A stretch of 64,000 nt of DNA from Methylobacterium bullatum (GCA_902712845.1 LR743504.1:3198001-3262000), one strand, 5' to 3'; shown: positions 8,190 to 17,505, numbered from the stretch's first letter. Translations and numbers: made by a program. The notes: generated by a model from the sequence alone, not told the origin.

Positions 8190-9332
8190 TCACCGCCCAG
8201 TCCGCACCCGCGTCCAATTCCGCGTCACGAACCGCTGGGTCCGGTCATCCCAGGCCTGGTTGGTGAACAACCGCTGCATCGTCGCCTCGTCCGGGTAGAT
8301 GCCGGGATTGCCCAGGATTTCCGGCTTCACCAGGGGTTTGGCGGCGAGGTTGCCGTTGGCGTAAGCGACGAAGTTGGTGTTGGCGGCGGCGACCTCGGGG
8401 CGCATCAGGTAGTCGATGAAGCGGTGGGCCTCCTCCGGGTGGGGGGCGTCCTTGGGGATGGCGAGGGCGTCGAACCACATCAGCGCGCCTTCCTTCGGGA
8501 TGAAATAGGCGATCTCGACGCCGTTCTTCGATTCCTCGGCGCGTTTCTTGGCCTGCATCACGTCGCCGGAATAGCCGACCGCCAGGCAGAGGTCGCCGTT
8601 GGCGAGCCCGTTGATGTATTCCGACGAGTGGAATTTTCGCACCGAGCCGCGCACCTTGAACAGGGCGTCGGTGACCTGGGAGATGTCGTCCCAGCGCTTG
8701 GTGTCGGGCTTGAAGCCGTAGGCCGGCAGCATGCTGGGAATCAGGTCCTCGGGGCTGTCGAGCATCATCACCCCGCAATCCTTCAGCTTGGCCATCAGCG
8801 CGGGGTTGAGCACCAGGGTCCAGGTGTTGAGGGGCTGATTGGGGCCGAGGCGCTCGCGCACGGGGCCGAGATTCACGCCGATGCCGGTGGTGCCCCACAT
8901 GTAGTCCACCGCATAGGCGTTGCCGGGATCGTAGACCGCGAGGCGCTGGGCGATCTCGGGCCAGGCGTGTTTGAGGTTGGGGATCTTGGCCTTGTCGAGG
9001 GGGCGGAACACGCCCGCCTTGATCAGCCGCTGCAGGAACGGGCCGGTGGGCACCACGAGATCGTAGCCGGACTGGCCGGCCAGCAGCTTCGTCTCCAGGA
9101 TCTCGTTGTTGTCGTAGGTGTCGTACACGACCTTGATGCCGGTCTCCTTGGTGAAGGCGTCCAGCATCTTGGGGTCGATATAGTCCGACCAGTTGTAGAT
9201 GTTGACCACCCGCTCGGGGCCCTTGGGCTCCTGGGCCTGCGCCGAATTGAGGAAGGCGAAGGCCAGGAACAGCGACCCGGCGAGGCTGAGCGCCAGCGCG
9301 ATCAGAAGGATGACGAAAACGATCCGGCGCAT
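8190..9332 (-). CDS. potF: Polyamine (putrescine/spermidine) ABC transporter binding protein
   Basis: Periplasmic binding protein of the PotD/PotF family, 380 residues. A long hydrophobic N-terminus (MRRIVFVILLIALALS, ending AQAQE) is a signal peptide. The mature start VVNIYNWSDYIDPKMLDAF and the later YDLVVPTG, YMWGTTGIG and AVGYSGDVMQA are hallmark PotF segments. No PotGHI transport subunits are adjacent, so it must work with a transporter encoded elsewhere or act as a sensor. It lies 26 bases after a RidA gene on the same strand. Its 3' end abuts the AT-rich islet, only 18 bases from the HD-GHKL stop. Confidence 0.88.
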   Translation of the reverse strand: MRRIVFVILLIALALSLAGSLFLAFAFLNSAQAQEPKGPERVVNIYNWSDYIDPKMLDAFTKETGIKVVYDTYDNNEILETKLLAGQSGYDLVVPTGPFLQRLIKAGVFRPLDKAKIPNLKHAWPEIAQRLAVYDPGNAYAVDYMWGTTGIGVNLGPVRERLGPNQPLNTWTLVLNPALMAKLKDCGVMMLDSPEDLIPSMLPAYGFKPDTKRWDDISQVTDALFKVRGSVRKFHSSEYINGLANGDLCLAVGYSGDVMQAKKRAEESKNGVEIAYFIPKEGALMWFDALAIPKDAPHPEEAHRFIDYLMRPEVAAANTNFVAYANGNLAAKPLVKPEILGNPGIYPDEATMQRLFTNQAWDDRTQRFVTRNWTRVRTGR

Positions 9333-9358
9333 CGGCTGGCTCCTCGCGTGTCGGTGCG

Positions 9359-9721
9359 TCAGGCGGGGAGTTTGGCCGCGACGACGACGATCTCCACGAG
9401 ATATTCGGGTGCGGCGAGCTTGGCCTCCACCGTGGCGCGGGCGGGCGGGTTCTCCTTCGAGACCCAGGAATCCCAGGCGGCGTTCATCTCGGCGAAGGTG
9501 GCGATGTCGGCGAGATAGATCGTGGTCGAGAGGATCCGGCTCTTGTCGCTGCCGGCCTGGGCGAGCAGCCGGTCGATCTCAGCGAGGATCTCCTGCGTCT
9601 GCGCGGTGACCCCGGCCCCCACCACCGTGCCGGCCACCTGACCCGCGAGGTAGACCATGTCGCCATAGGTGACCGCCTGGCTCATGCGGGCGCCGGATTC
9701 GAAACGGGTGATGGTGGTCAT
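9359..9721 (-). CDS. RidA family protein (enamine/imine deaminase)
   Basis: Small cytosolic YjgF/YER057c/UK114 protein of 120 residues. RidA enzymes hydrolyse reactive enamine/imine intermediates made by PLP enzymes. The start MTTITRFESGARMSQAV and the segments MVYLAGQVAG, ILAEIDRLLAQAG and PARATVEAKLAAPEYLVEI follow the family, with the conserved Arg in PARATVE. A 41-residue in-frame extension upstream is low-complexity and was rejected. It is likely co-transcribed with the polyamine-binding gene downstream. A second RidA gene lies near 31.5 kb. Confidence 0.88.
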   Translation of the reverse strand: MTTITRFESGARMSQAVTYGDMVYLAGQVAGTVVGAGVTAQTQEILAEIDRLLAQAGSDKSRILSTTIYLADIATFAEMNAAWDSWVSKENPPARATVEAKLAAPEYLVEIVVVAAKLPA

Positions 9722-9929
9722 GCGGGGAGACTCGACATTGGGGGAGGGTGCCCCCGCGTTGTGCCGCGCGGGAGGGCCACCCGTAAAGGGGCAGGGGGAC
9801 GCGCCCCCTCGCGGAATGAGACATTCTCGCCACGCCGGGCGCAACCCATCCCGCGATGCGGCGTTGCTTGACCAATACGGCCAAGTCCGGCGGGGACAAT
9901 CCCGGCCGCCGCGTATCGGGGATCATCTC

Positions 9930-10193
9930 ATGGGTATCATCTGGACCATCATCATCGGCTTCCTCGCCGGTGTCGTCGCCAAGTTCATCATGCCGGGCGA
10001 CAAGGAGCCCGCGGGCTTCATCCTCACCACGATCCTCGGCATCGTCGGCGCCTTCGTCGCCACCTTCCTCGGCCAGGCGCTGGGCTGGTACGGCCCCAAC
10101 CAGGGCGCGGGCTTCATCGGCGCGGTGGTCGGCGCCATCGTGGTGCTGGCCATCTACGGCTTCATCGCCAGCCGCCGCACCACCACCCTCTGA
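9930..10193 (+). CDS. GlsB/YeaQ/YmgE family membrane protein
   Basis: Inner-membrane protein of 87 residues with three hydrophobic segments: IIWTIIIGFLAGVVAKFIM, ILTTILGIVGAFVATFLG and GFIGAVVGAIVVLAIYGFI. The glycine-rich pattern and PGDKEPAGFI are typical of the transglycosylase-associated (Transgly_assoc, PF04226) family, often stress-induced but without a proven biochemical role. It is transcribed divergently from the RidA gene and ends at a strong bidirectional terminator. Confidence 0.88.
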   Translation: MGIIWTIIIGFLAGVVAKFIMPGDKEPAGFILTTILGIVGAFVATFLGQALGWYGPNQGAGFIGAVVGAIVVLAIYGFIASRRTTTL

Positions 10194-10236
10194 GACGCGA
10201 ACGGCGCGGGTCCTGTGACCCGCGCCGGAGATCGTA

Positions 10237-10274
10237 CAAAAAGAAGGGGCGCCCCATCGGAGCGCCCCTTTTTC
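10237..10274. terminator. Bidirectional intrinsic terminator
   Basis: The stem ggggcgc/gcgcccc (10246-10252 with 10262-10268) is followed by TTTTT on the plus strand and preceded by an A-rich run (acaaaaagaa), giving a T-rich tail on the minus strand. It sits between two converging genes, GlsB-like and DUF2892, and probably serves both. Confidence 0.8.
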
Positions 10275-10285
10275 GTGTCTTGGAC

Positions 10286-10507
10286 TCAGGAGATGTAACC
10301 GGCCGACTTGACCGGGCAATGACCGGTGGCGCCCCGGATGGCGAGGCCGGCGCCGACCACGAGGGCGGCCAGGCTCAGCCACTTGTTCGGACGCGGCTGG
10401 GCGGCTGCCGCCGCGATGCCGAGGCCGAGCACAACGGACACCGCCCGCTCGGTGGTGGACAGGTTCGCTTCGCCCTCGAAGATGCTCGGAATCATCGGAT
10501 CGGCCAT
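10286..10507 (-). CDS. DUF2892 (YgaP-like) membrane protein
   Basis: Small protein of 73 residues. Its sequence (STTERAVSVVLGLGIAAAAA, then WLSLAALVVGAGLAIRGATGHCPV) has two hydrophobic helices and the GATGHCPV ending typical of the YgaP transmembrane family, which in YgaP is fused to a rhodanese domain. Here the membrane part stands alone. An in-frame upstream extension covers the pnp terminator and was rejected. It lies just beyond the pnp terminator on the same strand, so it probably has its own promoter. Confidence 0.82.
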   Translation of the reverse strand: MADPMIPSIFEGEANLSTTERAVSVVLGLGIAAAAAQPRPNKWLSLAALVVGAGLAIRGATGHCPVKSAGYIS

Positions 10508-10603
10508 GGTGCAATCTACTCCTCGTGTTGCGTCGCGGGGCGAACGCGGCGGGAGGATGGGTGTTCCGAGAGAACGCATCCGAGCGGGCGCGCATCCTCG
10601 CCC

Positions 10604-10640
10604 CAAATAAAAAAAAGCGCGGCCCCTTCCGGAGCCGCGC
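10604..10640 (-). terminator. Intrinsic terminator of pnp
   Basis: Read on the minus strand, a stem gcgcggc/gccgcgc (10634-10640 with 10617-10623) is followed by a long T tract interrupted by one A. It lies about 40 bases after the pnp stop. Confidence 0.8.
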
Positions 10641-10677
10641 TTCTCATTCTCGATCAACCCTCAGGGCTAAAGACGGC

Positions 10678-12849
10678 TTACGCCTCCTGGCGGGGTCCGC
10701 GGGCGCGGTCCTGCTCGGCGTTGCGCTCGGCCTTGAGCTTCTCGGTGAGATCCTCGCCGGTCTCCTGGTCGACGACCTTCATGGACAGGCGGATCTTGCC
10801 GCGGTCGTCCGCGCCGAGGAACTTCACCTTCACCTTCTGGCCGTCCTTGACGACGTCCGTCACCTTGGCGACGCGCTGGGCGGCGAGTTCCGAGATATGG
10901 ACGAGGCCGTCCTTGGCGCCGAAGAAGTTCACGAAGGCGCCGAACTCCATGCACTTCACGACGGTGCCGTCGTAGATCATGCCGACTTCGGCTTCCGCCA
11001 CGATCGACCGGATCCAGTTATAGGCGGCCTTGATGGCCTTGCCGTCGCTGGAGGCGATCTTCACCGTGCCGGTGTCGTCGATGTTGATCTTGGCGCCGGT
11101 CTTCTCGACGATCTCGCGGATCACCTTGCCGCCGGTGCCGATCACTTCCCGGATCTTGTCGGTGGGGATCTGCATGGTCTCGATGCGGGGCGCGTATTCG
11201 CCGAGCTCGGGACGGGCATCGGTGAGGGCCTTGGCCATCTCGCCGAGGATGTGGACGCGGCCTTCCTGCGCCTGATGCAGGGCGACCTTCATGATCTCCT
11301 CGGTGATGCCGGCGATCTTGATGTCCATCTGCAGCGAGGTGATGCCGGCTTCCGTGCCCGCCACCTTGAAGTCCATGTCGCCGAGGTGATCCTCGTCGCC
11401 GAGGATGTCGGACAGCACGGCGTAGCGCTCACCTTCGAGGATGAGGCCCATGGCGATGCCCGCCACCGGACGGCGCAGGGGCACGCCGGCATCCATCAGC
11501 GACAGCGACGCGCCGCAGACGGAGGCCATGGAGGAGGAGCCGTTCGACTCGGTGATCTCGGACACGACGCGGATCGTGTACGGGAACTCGTGGGCCGGCG
11601 GCAGCACGGGGTGCACGGCGCGCCAGGCGAGCTTGCCGTGGCCGATCTCGCGACGGCCCGGTGAGCCCATGCGGCCGGTCTCGCCCACCGAATAGGGAGG
11701 GAAGTTGTAGTGCAGCAGGAAGGTCTCCTTGTAGGTGCCTTCCAGCGCGTCGATGAACTGCTCGTCCTCGCCGGTGCCGAGGGTGGCGACCACGAGGGCC
11801 TGGGTCTCGCCGCGGGTGAAGAGCGACGAACCGTGGGCGCGCGGCAGCACGCCGACCTGCGACACGATCGGGCGCACGGTGCGGACGTCGCGTCCGTCGA
11901 TGCGCGAGCCCGTGTCGAGGATGTTCCAGCGCACGACCTTGGACTGCGCTTCCTTGAACGCGGCCTTGACCTTCTCAGGGCTGAACTTCTGCTCGCCCTC
12001 GGCCGGGCAGAGAGCTGCGATCACCTTCGCCTTCACCGCGTCGACGGCGGCGTAGCGCTCCTGCTTGACGGTGTTCTTGTAGGCGTCGCGGAGTTCCACT
12101 TCGCACACGTCGAGGACAGCCTTCTCCACGTCGCCGTTCTCGGGGGCGGAGAAGTTGCGAGGCTCCTTGGCGGCCTTCTCGGCGAGGCGGATGATCGCGT
12201 CGATGACCGGCTGGAAATGCTTGTGGCCGAACATCACGGCGCCGAGCATGACGTCCTCGTCGAGCTCCTTGGCCTCGGATTCCACCATCAGCACGGCGTC
12301 CTGGGTGCCGGCGACGACGAGATCCAGGGTCGAGTTCTCGAGCTCGGGAACCGGCGGGTTCAGGATGTACTGGCCGTTGACGTAGCCGACGCGGGCCGCG
12401 CCGATCGGGCCGGTGAAGGGCACGCCCGACAGGGTGAGGGCGGCGGAGGCCGCCACCATGGCGAGGATGTCGGGATCGTTCTCGAGGTCGTGGGTCAGGA
12501 CGGTGACGACGACCTGGGTGTCGTTGCGCCAGCCTTCGACGAAGAGGGGGCGGATCGGGCGGTCGATGAGGCGGGAGACCAGGGTCTCCTTCTCGGAGGG
12601 ACGGCCTTCGCGCTTGAAGTATCCGCCGGGGATGCGGCCGGCGGCGTAGGCGCGCTCCTGGTAGTTCACGGTGAGGGGCAGGAAGTCGATTCCGGCCTTG
12701 GGCTCCTTGCCGGACACGACGGTGGCCAGCACCGAGGTCTCGCCATACGTCGCCATCACGGCGCCGTCGGCCTGGCGGGCGACCTTGCCCGTCTCGAGGA
12801 CGAGCTTGCGGTCACCCCAGATCAGCTCTTCACGTTGTACGTCGAACAT
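10678..12849 (-). CDS. pnp: Polyribonucleotide nucleotidyltransferase (PNPase)
   Basis: 3'-to-5' phosphorolytic exoribonuclease of the RNA degradosome, 723 residues, normal length. It begins [19 protein letters not shown] and has the two RNase PH-like domains ([10 protein letters not shown] in the first, [13 protein letters not shown] in the second), a KH domain ([17 protein letters not shown]) and a C-terminal S1 domain ([26 protein letters not shown]). As in most bacteria it follows rpsO on the same strand, with a 214-base gap that can hold the RNase III-processed leader through which PNPase autoregulates. A terminator follows it. Confidence 0.97.
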   Translation of the reverse strand: MFDVQREELIWGDRKLVLETGKVARQADGAVMATYGETSVLATVVSGKEPKAGIDFLPLTVNYQERAYAAGRIPGGYFKREGRPSEKETLVSRLIDRPIRPLFVEGWRNDTQVVVTVLTHDLENDPDILAMVAASAALTLSGVPFTGPIGAARVGYVNGQYILNPPVPELENSTLDLVVAGTQDAVLMVESEAKELDEDVMLGAVMFGHKHFQPVIDAIIRLAEKAAKEPRNFSAPENGDVEKAVLDVCEVELRDAYKNTVKQERYAAVDAVKAKVIAALCPAEGEQKFSPEKVKAAFKEAQSKVVRWNILDTGSRIDGRDVRTVRPIVSQVGVLPRAHGSSLFTRGETQALVVATLGTGEDEQFIDALEGTYKETFLLHYNFPPYSVGETGRMGSPGRREIGHGKLAWRAVHPVLPPAHEFPYTIRVVSEITESNGSSSMASVCGASLSLMDAGVPLRRPVAGIAMGLILEGERYAVLSDILGDEDHLGDMDFKVAGTEAGITSLQMDIKIAGITEEIMKVALHQAQEGRVHILGEMAKALTDARPELGEYAPRIETMQIPTDKIREVIGTGGKVIREIVEKTGAKINIDDTGTVKIASSDGKAIKAAYNWIRSIVAEAEVGMIYDGTVVKCMEFGAFVNFFGAKDGLVHISELAAQRVAKVTDVVKDGQKVKVKFLGADDRGKIRLSMKVVDQETGEDLTEKLKAERNAEQDRARGPRQEA

Positions 12850-13024
12850 ATGTCATGCCTTCCTGCGGTCGGGCGTGCCCGGCGCCGCCAGGGGCAAGAC
12901 GGCCAGGAGTTCCGCGCCGGACCGGCGAAGAACTCCTGGCGATCCTGTCCCCGACGAGTGCGCCTCGAAGCGGCCCGATGGTCGCGCGGCCAGACCCATT
13001 CCGGCAGCGCGGGACGTCAATGAA

Positions 13025-13055
13025 ACGCGGCCCTGAGCCAGGCTCGGGACCGCGA
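13025..13055 (-). terminator. Hairpin after rpsO
   Basis: A nearly perfect 13-base inverted repeat (gcggccctgagcc with ggctcgggaccgc) lies just past the rpsO stop. On the minus strand it is followed only by GTTTCATT, so it is a weak terminator or, more likely, part of the rpsO-pnp processing and attenuation region. Confidence 0.45.
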
Positions 13056-13063
13056 AAATCGCC

Positions 13064-13333
13064 TTAGCGGCGGATGCCGAGACGCTCGATGAGGCTGCGG
13101 TAGCGGGCCTCGTCCTTGCGCTTGACGTAGTCGAGCAGCGAGCGGCGCTGCGAGACCATCTTCAGGAGGCCGCGGCGGGAATGGTTGTCCTTGCCGTGGG
13201 TCTTGAAGTGGCCGGTGAGGTTGGTGATCCGCTCGGTGAGGATCGCCACCTGAACCTCCGGAGAACCGGTGTCCTTGCCGCCGGTCGCGTATTCCTTGAT
13301 GAGCGCAGTCTTGCGCTCGGCCGAAATCGACAT
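13064..13333 (-). CDS. rpsO: 30S ribosomal protein S15
   Basis: Primary 16S rRNA-binding protein of the small subunit, 89 residues, exact family length. Hallmarks are [46 protein letters not shown] and the end [13 protein letters not shown]. It is upstream of pnp on the same strand, the classic arrangement. The truB gene that often precedes rpsO in other bacteria is absent here. Confidence 0.97.
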   Translation of the reverse strand: MSISAERKTALIKEYATGGKDTGSPEVQVAILTERITNLTGHFKTHGKDNHSRRGLLKMVSQRRSLLDYVKRKDEARYRSLIERLGIRR

Positions 13334-13787
13334 CGCATTCCCTTTCGATACGGGTTTTCGGATCGAGACGGCGCTCGTCGAGAGAGTCCGCCTCAGCCTG
13401 GGACGGGGCCTGTGCCGGGATGTCGTCCAGCACGGTCGCGTTCACAAGCAGCTATAGCCCCGTGCCCGTTTCCGGGTCGAGGCCATGGGACACATACACG
13501 AATCCGGGCTTCGTGCCACCCCCGTCCCGGCGCCGACCCGGACGGGTGCCGGGCATTCGCTCTGCCCTGGCGGGGGGCCGGAACGGCGCATGGCCCCCTC
13601 GGGCCATTCCGGCTCTAACGCGTTGATTTATTGCATTATCTGTCGACGATCCGAGCTTCATTTCGTCGCGAAGGTCACACCCTGGCAAATTCCAGCTTCT
13701 GACTTTTGCATTCAAACACAAATGTGATAATGGCTCCAACCTTGACTAAGAAGCGCAATCGGATTTGCGGAAACAACTGGGGGTGGA
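13334..13787. other. Intergenic region upstream of rpsO and the next gene
   Basis: A divergent spacer that must hold the rpsO promoter on one strand and the promoter of the small membrane protein on the other. The right third (about 13615-13760) is noticeably more AT-rich. Short frames cross the spacer on both strands but lack family resemblance and ribosome binding sites. No RNA gene was recognised. Confidence 0.5.
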
Positions 13788-14087
13788 ATGGAGCGGATCA
13801 TCATCAAGGTCGCAAGACCGATAGCATTTGCGGTTATTACTTTCGTATCGAGCTATTACTTGTTCAGCTCGCCTTACATCTCCTCGGCACTCAGCCTCGT
13901 CCCCTTGCTGCTCGGGTGGCTCGGCGTCTTCGAAGGCTTTTCCTACATCGTCGCGGCGCTGATCTTCGTCGCCGCCGTGATCTGGGCCGTCGTTCCCGTC
14001 GGGACGAAGGACTTCGTCAAGCAACAGTACGATGCCGCCGTGAAGGAGTTCGTGGCCGGCATGCCCGACACGAAGAAAGTGGACTGA
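13788..14087 (+). CDS. Small membrane protein of unknown function
   Basis: 99 residues with two hydrophobic helices (about 8-28, IAFAVITFVSSYYLFS, and about 34-68, LVPLLLGWLGVFEGFSYIVAALIFVAAVIWAVV), then a soluble, charged C-terminal tail (KDFVKQQYDAAVKEFVAG). A purine-rich stretch, gggggtgga, precedes the ATG. The coding pattern and hydrophobic periodicity support a real gene; no family was recognised. It converges with the threonine aldolase gene. Confidence 0.7.
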   Translation: MERIIIKVARPIAFAVITFVSSYYLFSSPYISSALSLVPLLLGWLGVFEGFSYIVAALIFVAAVIWAVVPVGTKDFVKQQYDAAVKEFVAGMPDTKKVD

Positions 14088-14098
14088 GCCGGTCTCAA

Positions 14099-14125
14099 GA
14101 AAAACGGCCGCCGGTTCTGCGGCCG
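14099..14125 (-). terminator. Intrinsic terminator of threonine aldolase gene
   Basis: On the minus strand the stem cggccgc/gcggccg with a 7-base loop is followed by TTTTTCTT. It lies about 50 bases past the aldolase stop, between converging genes. Confidence 0.65.
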
Positions 14126-14176
14126 GAACTCCGCGACATTCCAAAAGCTTGAGCGAAGCCCGACGGGCGAACGAAA

Positions 14177-15244
14177 TCAGCCGGAGGAGGACACTCGATC
14201 CGGGACGCCTGCGCTCACCGCGCGGATGTCCCGCACCAACGCGTCGATCCGCTCGGGCTCGGAATCCCAGGCGAACATGAACCGGGCGCCACCGCCGATG
14301 AAAGTGTAGAAACGCCAGCCCCTGTCCCGCAAGGCGTCCAGTCGCTCGGGCGATGCCTTCAGGAACACGGCGTTGGCCTCCACCGGAAACATGGCGGTAA
14401 AGCCCGGGCACTCCGCCACCGCCCCGGCGAGGCGTCGCGCGCAGGCATTGGCGTGGGCCGCGTTGCGGAGCCAGGCGCCGCCTTCCAGCATTCCGACCCA
14501 GGGCGCGGTGAGGAAGCGCATCTTCGAGGCGAGCTGCCCCGCCTGCTTGCAGCGATAGCCGAAATCCTCGGCAAGGGCGGGATCGAAGAACAGGATCGCC
14601 TCGCCCGCCGCCATGCCGTTCTTGGTGCCGCCGAAGCAGAGCAGGTCGACCCCTGCCTTCCAGGTCATCTCCGCCGGATCGCAGCCGAGGCTGGCGCAGG
14701 CATTGGCGAAGCGCGCGCCGTCCATGTGAAGGCGCAGGGACAGCTCGCGGCAGGTGGCCGAGATCTCGGCGATCTCCCGGAGCGTATAGAGCTGTCCCGT
14801 CTCCGTGGGCTGGGTGATCGTCACGACGCGGGGTTTGGGGAAATGAATGTCGGAGCGCCCCGTGGCGAGCCCCCGGATGAGGGCGGGCGTGAGCTTCCCG
14901 TCCGGGCTCGCCGCCACCAGCAGTTTCGAGCCGTTGGAGAAGAATTCCGGCGCGCCGCACTCGTCGGTCTCCACATGCGCCGAGGCCGAACAGATGACGC
15001 TGTGGTAGGACTGGCACAGGGAGGCCAGCGCCAGGGAGTTCGCGGCCGTACCGTTGAAGGCGAAGAACACCTCCGCATCCGGCTTGTCGAACAGATCGCG
15101 GAACGCGTCCGACGCCCGCTTCGTCCAGGCATCCTCGCCATAGGCGGGTACCGAACCGCCATTGGCCGCTTCGGTGGCGGCCCAGGCCTCGGGACAGATG
15201 CCGGCGTAATTGTCGCTGGCGAATTGCTGGGGTTCGGGCTTCAT
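14177..15244 (-). CDS. ltaE: Low-specificity L-threonine aldolase
   Basis: PLP-dependent enzyme that cleaves L-threonine or allo-threonine to glycine and acetaldehyde, 355 residues. The start is FASDNYAGICPEAW; AFNGTAANSLAL and SAHVETDECGAPEFF bind the cofactor, and the Schiff-base lysine is Lys208 in CFGGTKNGMAAGE. In Methylobacterium-like organisms a glycine/acetaldehyde-linked role fits C1/C2 metabolism, but this is inference. The family also contains beta-eliminating aldolases, so substrate scope is uncertain. It stands alone with a terminator. Confidence 0.9.
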   Translation of the reverse strand: MKPEPQQFASDNYAGICPEAWAATEAANGGSVPAYGEDAWTKRASDAFRDLFDKPDAEVFFAFNGTAANSLALASLCQSYHSVICSASAHVETDECGAPEFFSNGSKLLVAASPDGKLTPALIRGLATGRSDIHFPKPRVVTITQPTETGQLYTLREIAEISATCRELSLRLHMDGARFANACASLGCDPAEMTWKAGVDLLCFGGTKNGMAAGEAILFFDPALAEDFGYRCKQAGQLASKMRFLTAPWVGMLEGGAWLRNAAHANACARRLAGAVAECPGFTAMFPVEANAVFLKASPERLDALRDRGWRFYTFIGGGARFMFAWDSEPERIDALVRDIRAVSAGVPDRVSSSG

Positions 15245-15500
15245 CGTCGCTGCGCCTTCCGTAGGTTCCGCATGGGAGCCGAAGCGACGCGTGGCGAAAC
15301 CCGTTTCGTTGCCGGTTCGGCCACATCCCCTCCAGTCGATGAGGGCTCCACCTTGCTCGGATCAGCAGGTTGGCGTCGGGCGTCGCCGCGACTCTTGATG
15401 CGATAGGAGGCTTAGCAGCGCGCGCGGCCGGCCACAACGCGACGAAAGTGATGCGTGCCGCCCGTCCTCCGACGCTCGAAGGACGGGCGAGGAGCGACCT

Positions 15501-15593
15501 TCAGGCCGTCGGGCGACCCGAGCGGCCGGCATAGCGACGGCGGAGGTAGGAGACGACCTTGGGGAGAAGGAAGGCGAGGATCAGCTTGCGCAT
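15501..15593 (-). CDS. Candidate 30-residue small basic protein
   Basis: A 30-codon frame reads MRKLILAFLLPKVVSYLRRR followed by a short Arg/Gly/Pro tail and TGA. It has a short hydrophobic helix (LILAFLLPKVVSYL) and a cationic end. A ggag lies 10 bases before the ATG. A 9-bp hairpin (gcccgtcct/aggacgggc) follows its stop. The frame is plausible as a membrane-associated small protein, but the length allows chance. Confidence 0.4.
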   Translation of the reverse strand: MRKLILAFLLPKVVSYLRRRYAGRSGRPTA

Positions 15594-15716
15594 GGCGAGG
15601 ACACTCCGGAGCGGGAAGGGGATGCGGCGCCCATTCGGGGCCGCCAGTCCGAAGTGCAATGATCGGCAGGGCTTTGCGTTCCTCGGCCGGCTACACGGAT
15701 GGAATGCACCGGCCCG

Positions 15717-16526
15717 TCAGAGGTCGAGGGTCAGCGTCACCGGCACGTGGTCGGAGGGCCGCTCCCAGCCCCGCGCCTCGCGGAACACGTCCACGGAGCG
15801 CGCGGTGCCGATGAGGTCGGGCGAGATCCAGGCATGGTCGAGGCGCCGCCCCTTGTTGGCGGTGGACCAGTCCGGCGAGCGGTAGCTCCACCACGTGTAG
15901 ATCTTCTCGGGCTCCGGCGTGAGCACGCGGGCGGCGTCGATCCAGCCGGCTTCCCCGCGCAATTCTTCCAGGGCCTGCGTCTCCACCGGCGTGTGGCTGA
16001 CCACGGAGAGGAGCTGCTTGTGCGACCAGACGTCATGCTCGAGGGGCGCCACGTTGAGGTCGCCCACCAGGATCGCCGGGCCGGCCATGCGCCGGCCGCC
16101 CCAGGCGCGCAGATCGCGCAGGAAGTCGAGCTTGTGCGCGAATTTCGGGTTGAGGTCGGGATCCGGAACGTCGCCGCCGGCCGGGACGTAGAAATTGTGG
16201 ATCACGAGGCCCGCCGCCGCGCCCGCCTCGGCCCCGAGCACCGCCGAGATGTGTCGGGCATCCGGCTTCCCGCAGAAGGCCATGACGTCGCGGGTGAGCA
16301 GGGGAAAGCGCGAGAGGATGGCGACGCCGTTATAGCCCTTCTGGCCCGCGAAGACGACGTGCTCGTAGCCGGAACCCCGCAGGGCCTTGAGCGGAAAGGC
16401 ATCGTCCGGGCACTTCGTCTCCTGCAGGCAGAGCACGTCGGGCTTCGCTTGCGCGAGGAACCGAAGCACGAGATCGATGCGCAACCGCACCGAATTGATG
16501 TTCCAGGTGGTGACGGAGAGGCGCAA
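15717..16526 (-). CDS. xth: Exodeoxyribonuclease III (AP endonuclease)
   Basis: Mg-dependent DNA repair nuclease of the endonuclease/exonuclease/phosphatase fold, 269 residues. Motifs in order: WNINSVR, LQETKC, GYNGVAILSR, NFYVPAGGD, GDLNVAP, DHAWIS and the catalytic end SDHVPVTLTLDL. A TTG codon directly ahead of RLSVTTWNIN gives the best start; the longer in-frame extension runs antisense to plsC and is not coding. It is transcribed divergently from plsC. Confidence 0.9.
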   Translation of the reverse strand: MRLSVTTWNINSVRLRIDLVLRFLAQAKPDVLCLQETKCPDDAFPLKALRGSGYEHVVFAGQKGYNGVAILSRFPLLTRDVMAFCGKPDARHISAVLGAEAGAAAGLVIHNFYVPAGGDVPDPDLNPKFAHKLDFLRDLRAWGGRRMAGPAILVGDLNVAPLEHDVWSHKQLLSVVSHTPVETQALEELRGEAGWIDAARVLTPEPEKIYTWWSYRSPDWSTANKGRRLDHAWISPDLIGTARSVDVFREARGWERPSDHVPVTLTLDL

Positions 16527-16664
16527 CGGGTCTAGCTCACGTATCTTAGAAGGATGGGATCGGCCGCTTCGATAGAACGGATCGGCCCGCCCGTCGCCGC
16601 ACAATCGCCGCGTTCCACCACCGAGAGGGACGCGAATTCGAAGATACAGGAAGGATCGCCCGTC

Positions 16665-17405
16665 GTGTCGCGCACCCGCTCTGCGCTCTTCAACGTCTAT
16701 TGGGCCGCCTGGACCGCCTGTTTCGCGCTTCCCCTCGTGGTGCTCGCGGCTCTCGGCTGCCCGACGAAGCCGATCCGGGCGGCGACGCGGCTGTGGTCGC
16801 GCGGCATCCTGTTCGGCCTGCGCCACATCGTCGGCCTGTCCTATGTGGAGGAGGGGCGCGCCCACATCCCCGCAGAGCCGTGCCTCATCGTGGCCAACCA
16901 CCAATCGGCCTGGGAGACCCTGGCCTTCCTCATCCTGATTCCGAACGTCGCCATCGTGGCCAAGCGCGAACTCGTGGCGATCCCCATCGTCGGCTGGTTC
17001 CTGCGCCGCTCGCCGATGATCATCATCGACCGGGCCAACGGCACCCAGGCCCTGCGCACCATGATCGACGAGAGCCGGCTGGCCATCGCAGAGGGGCGCT
17101 CGATCCTGATGTTCCCGGAAGGCACCCGCAGCACCATCGACGCGCCGGTGCAGTTCAAGCGCGGGGTCGAGCTGCTCTATGCCAAGCTCGGTCTGCCCGT
17201 CCTGCCGGTGGCGGTGAATTCAGGCCTGTACTGGCCGCATGGCGGCTCGCGCCACATTCCCGGGACGGTGGTGGTGAGCTACCTGGAAACCCTGAAGCCC
17301 GGCCTCTCGGGCGGAGAGTTCATGCGGGGCACGCAAGACGCGATCGATGCCGAGCTGAACCGTTGGCGGAGCGGCAACCCGGAAATCAGCCTTCAAGCGT
17401 CGTGA
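16665..17405 (+). CDS. plsC: 1-acyl-sn-glycerol-3-phosphate acyltransferase
   Basis: Membrane-associated enzyme making phosphatidic acid from lysophosphatidic acid, 246 residues from a GTG preceded by aggaagga. A hydrophobic segment (VYWAAWTACFALPLVVLAAL) anchors the N-terminus. The catalytic block is NHQSAWE, where the usual HX4D has Glu instead of Asp, and the acceptor block is FPEGTRS. The segment VGWFLRRSPMIIIDR is typical of alphaproteobacterial PlsC. An ATG 37 codons upstream is also in frame but lacks a ribosome binding site. Confidence 0.87.
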   Translation: MSRTRSALFNVYWAAWTACFALPLVVLAALGCPTKPIRAATRLWSRGILFGLRHIVGLSYVEEGRAHIPAEPCLIVANHQSAWETLAFLILIPNVAIVAKRELVAIPIVGWFLRRSPMIIIDRANGTQALRTMIDESRLAIAEGRSILMFPEGTRSTIDAPVQFKRGVELLYAKLGLPVLPVAVNSGLYWPHGGSRHIPGTVVVSYLETLKPGLSGGEFMRGTQDAIDAELNRWRSGNPEISLQAS

Positions 17406-17427
17406 TCGAAAAAACCCTCCCCCCTCT

Positions 17428-17505
17428 GCGGGGGAGGGTGCCTGCGGAGCAGGCGGGAGAGGGGAGGACCTCTCCGACGACGGCGCTCCCCTCATCCGAC
17501 CCGCT
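17428..17505. repeat. Interspersed repeat family B, copy 2
   Basis: Second copy of the GC-rich element near 4.6 kb: shared core from gcgggggagggtgcctgc to ggagaggg, then a diverged part ending ctcatccgacccgct. The rest of this plsC-lolA gap holds another inverted repeat, catctcgggcaagcccgagatg at 17564-17585, similar in sequence to ctcgggcttgcccgag near 4.53 kb. Confidence 0.7.

Noticed and set aside
16527-16904. N-terminal extension of exonuclease III
   Set aside because: Antisense to plsC and without exonuclease similarity; TTG at 16526 starts the conserved domain.
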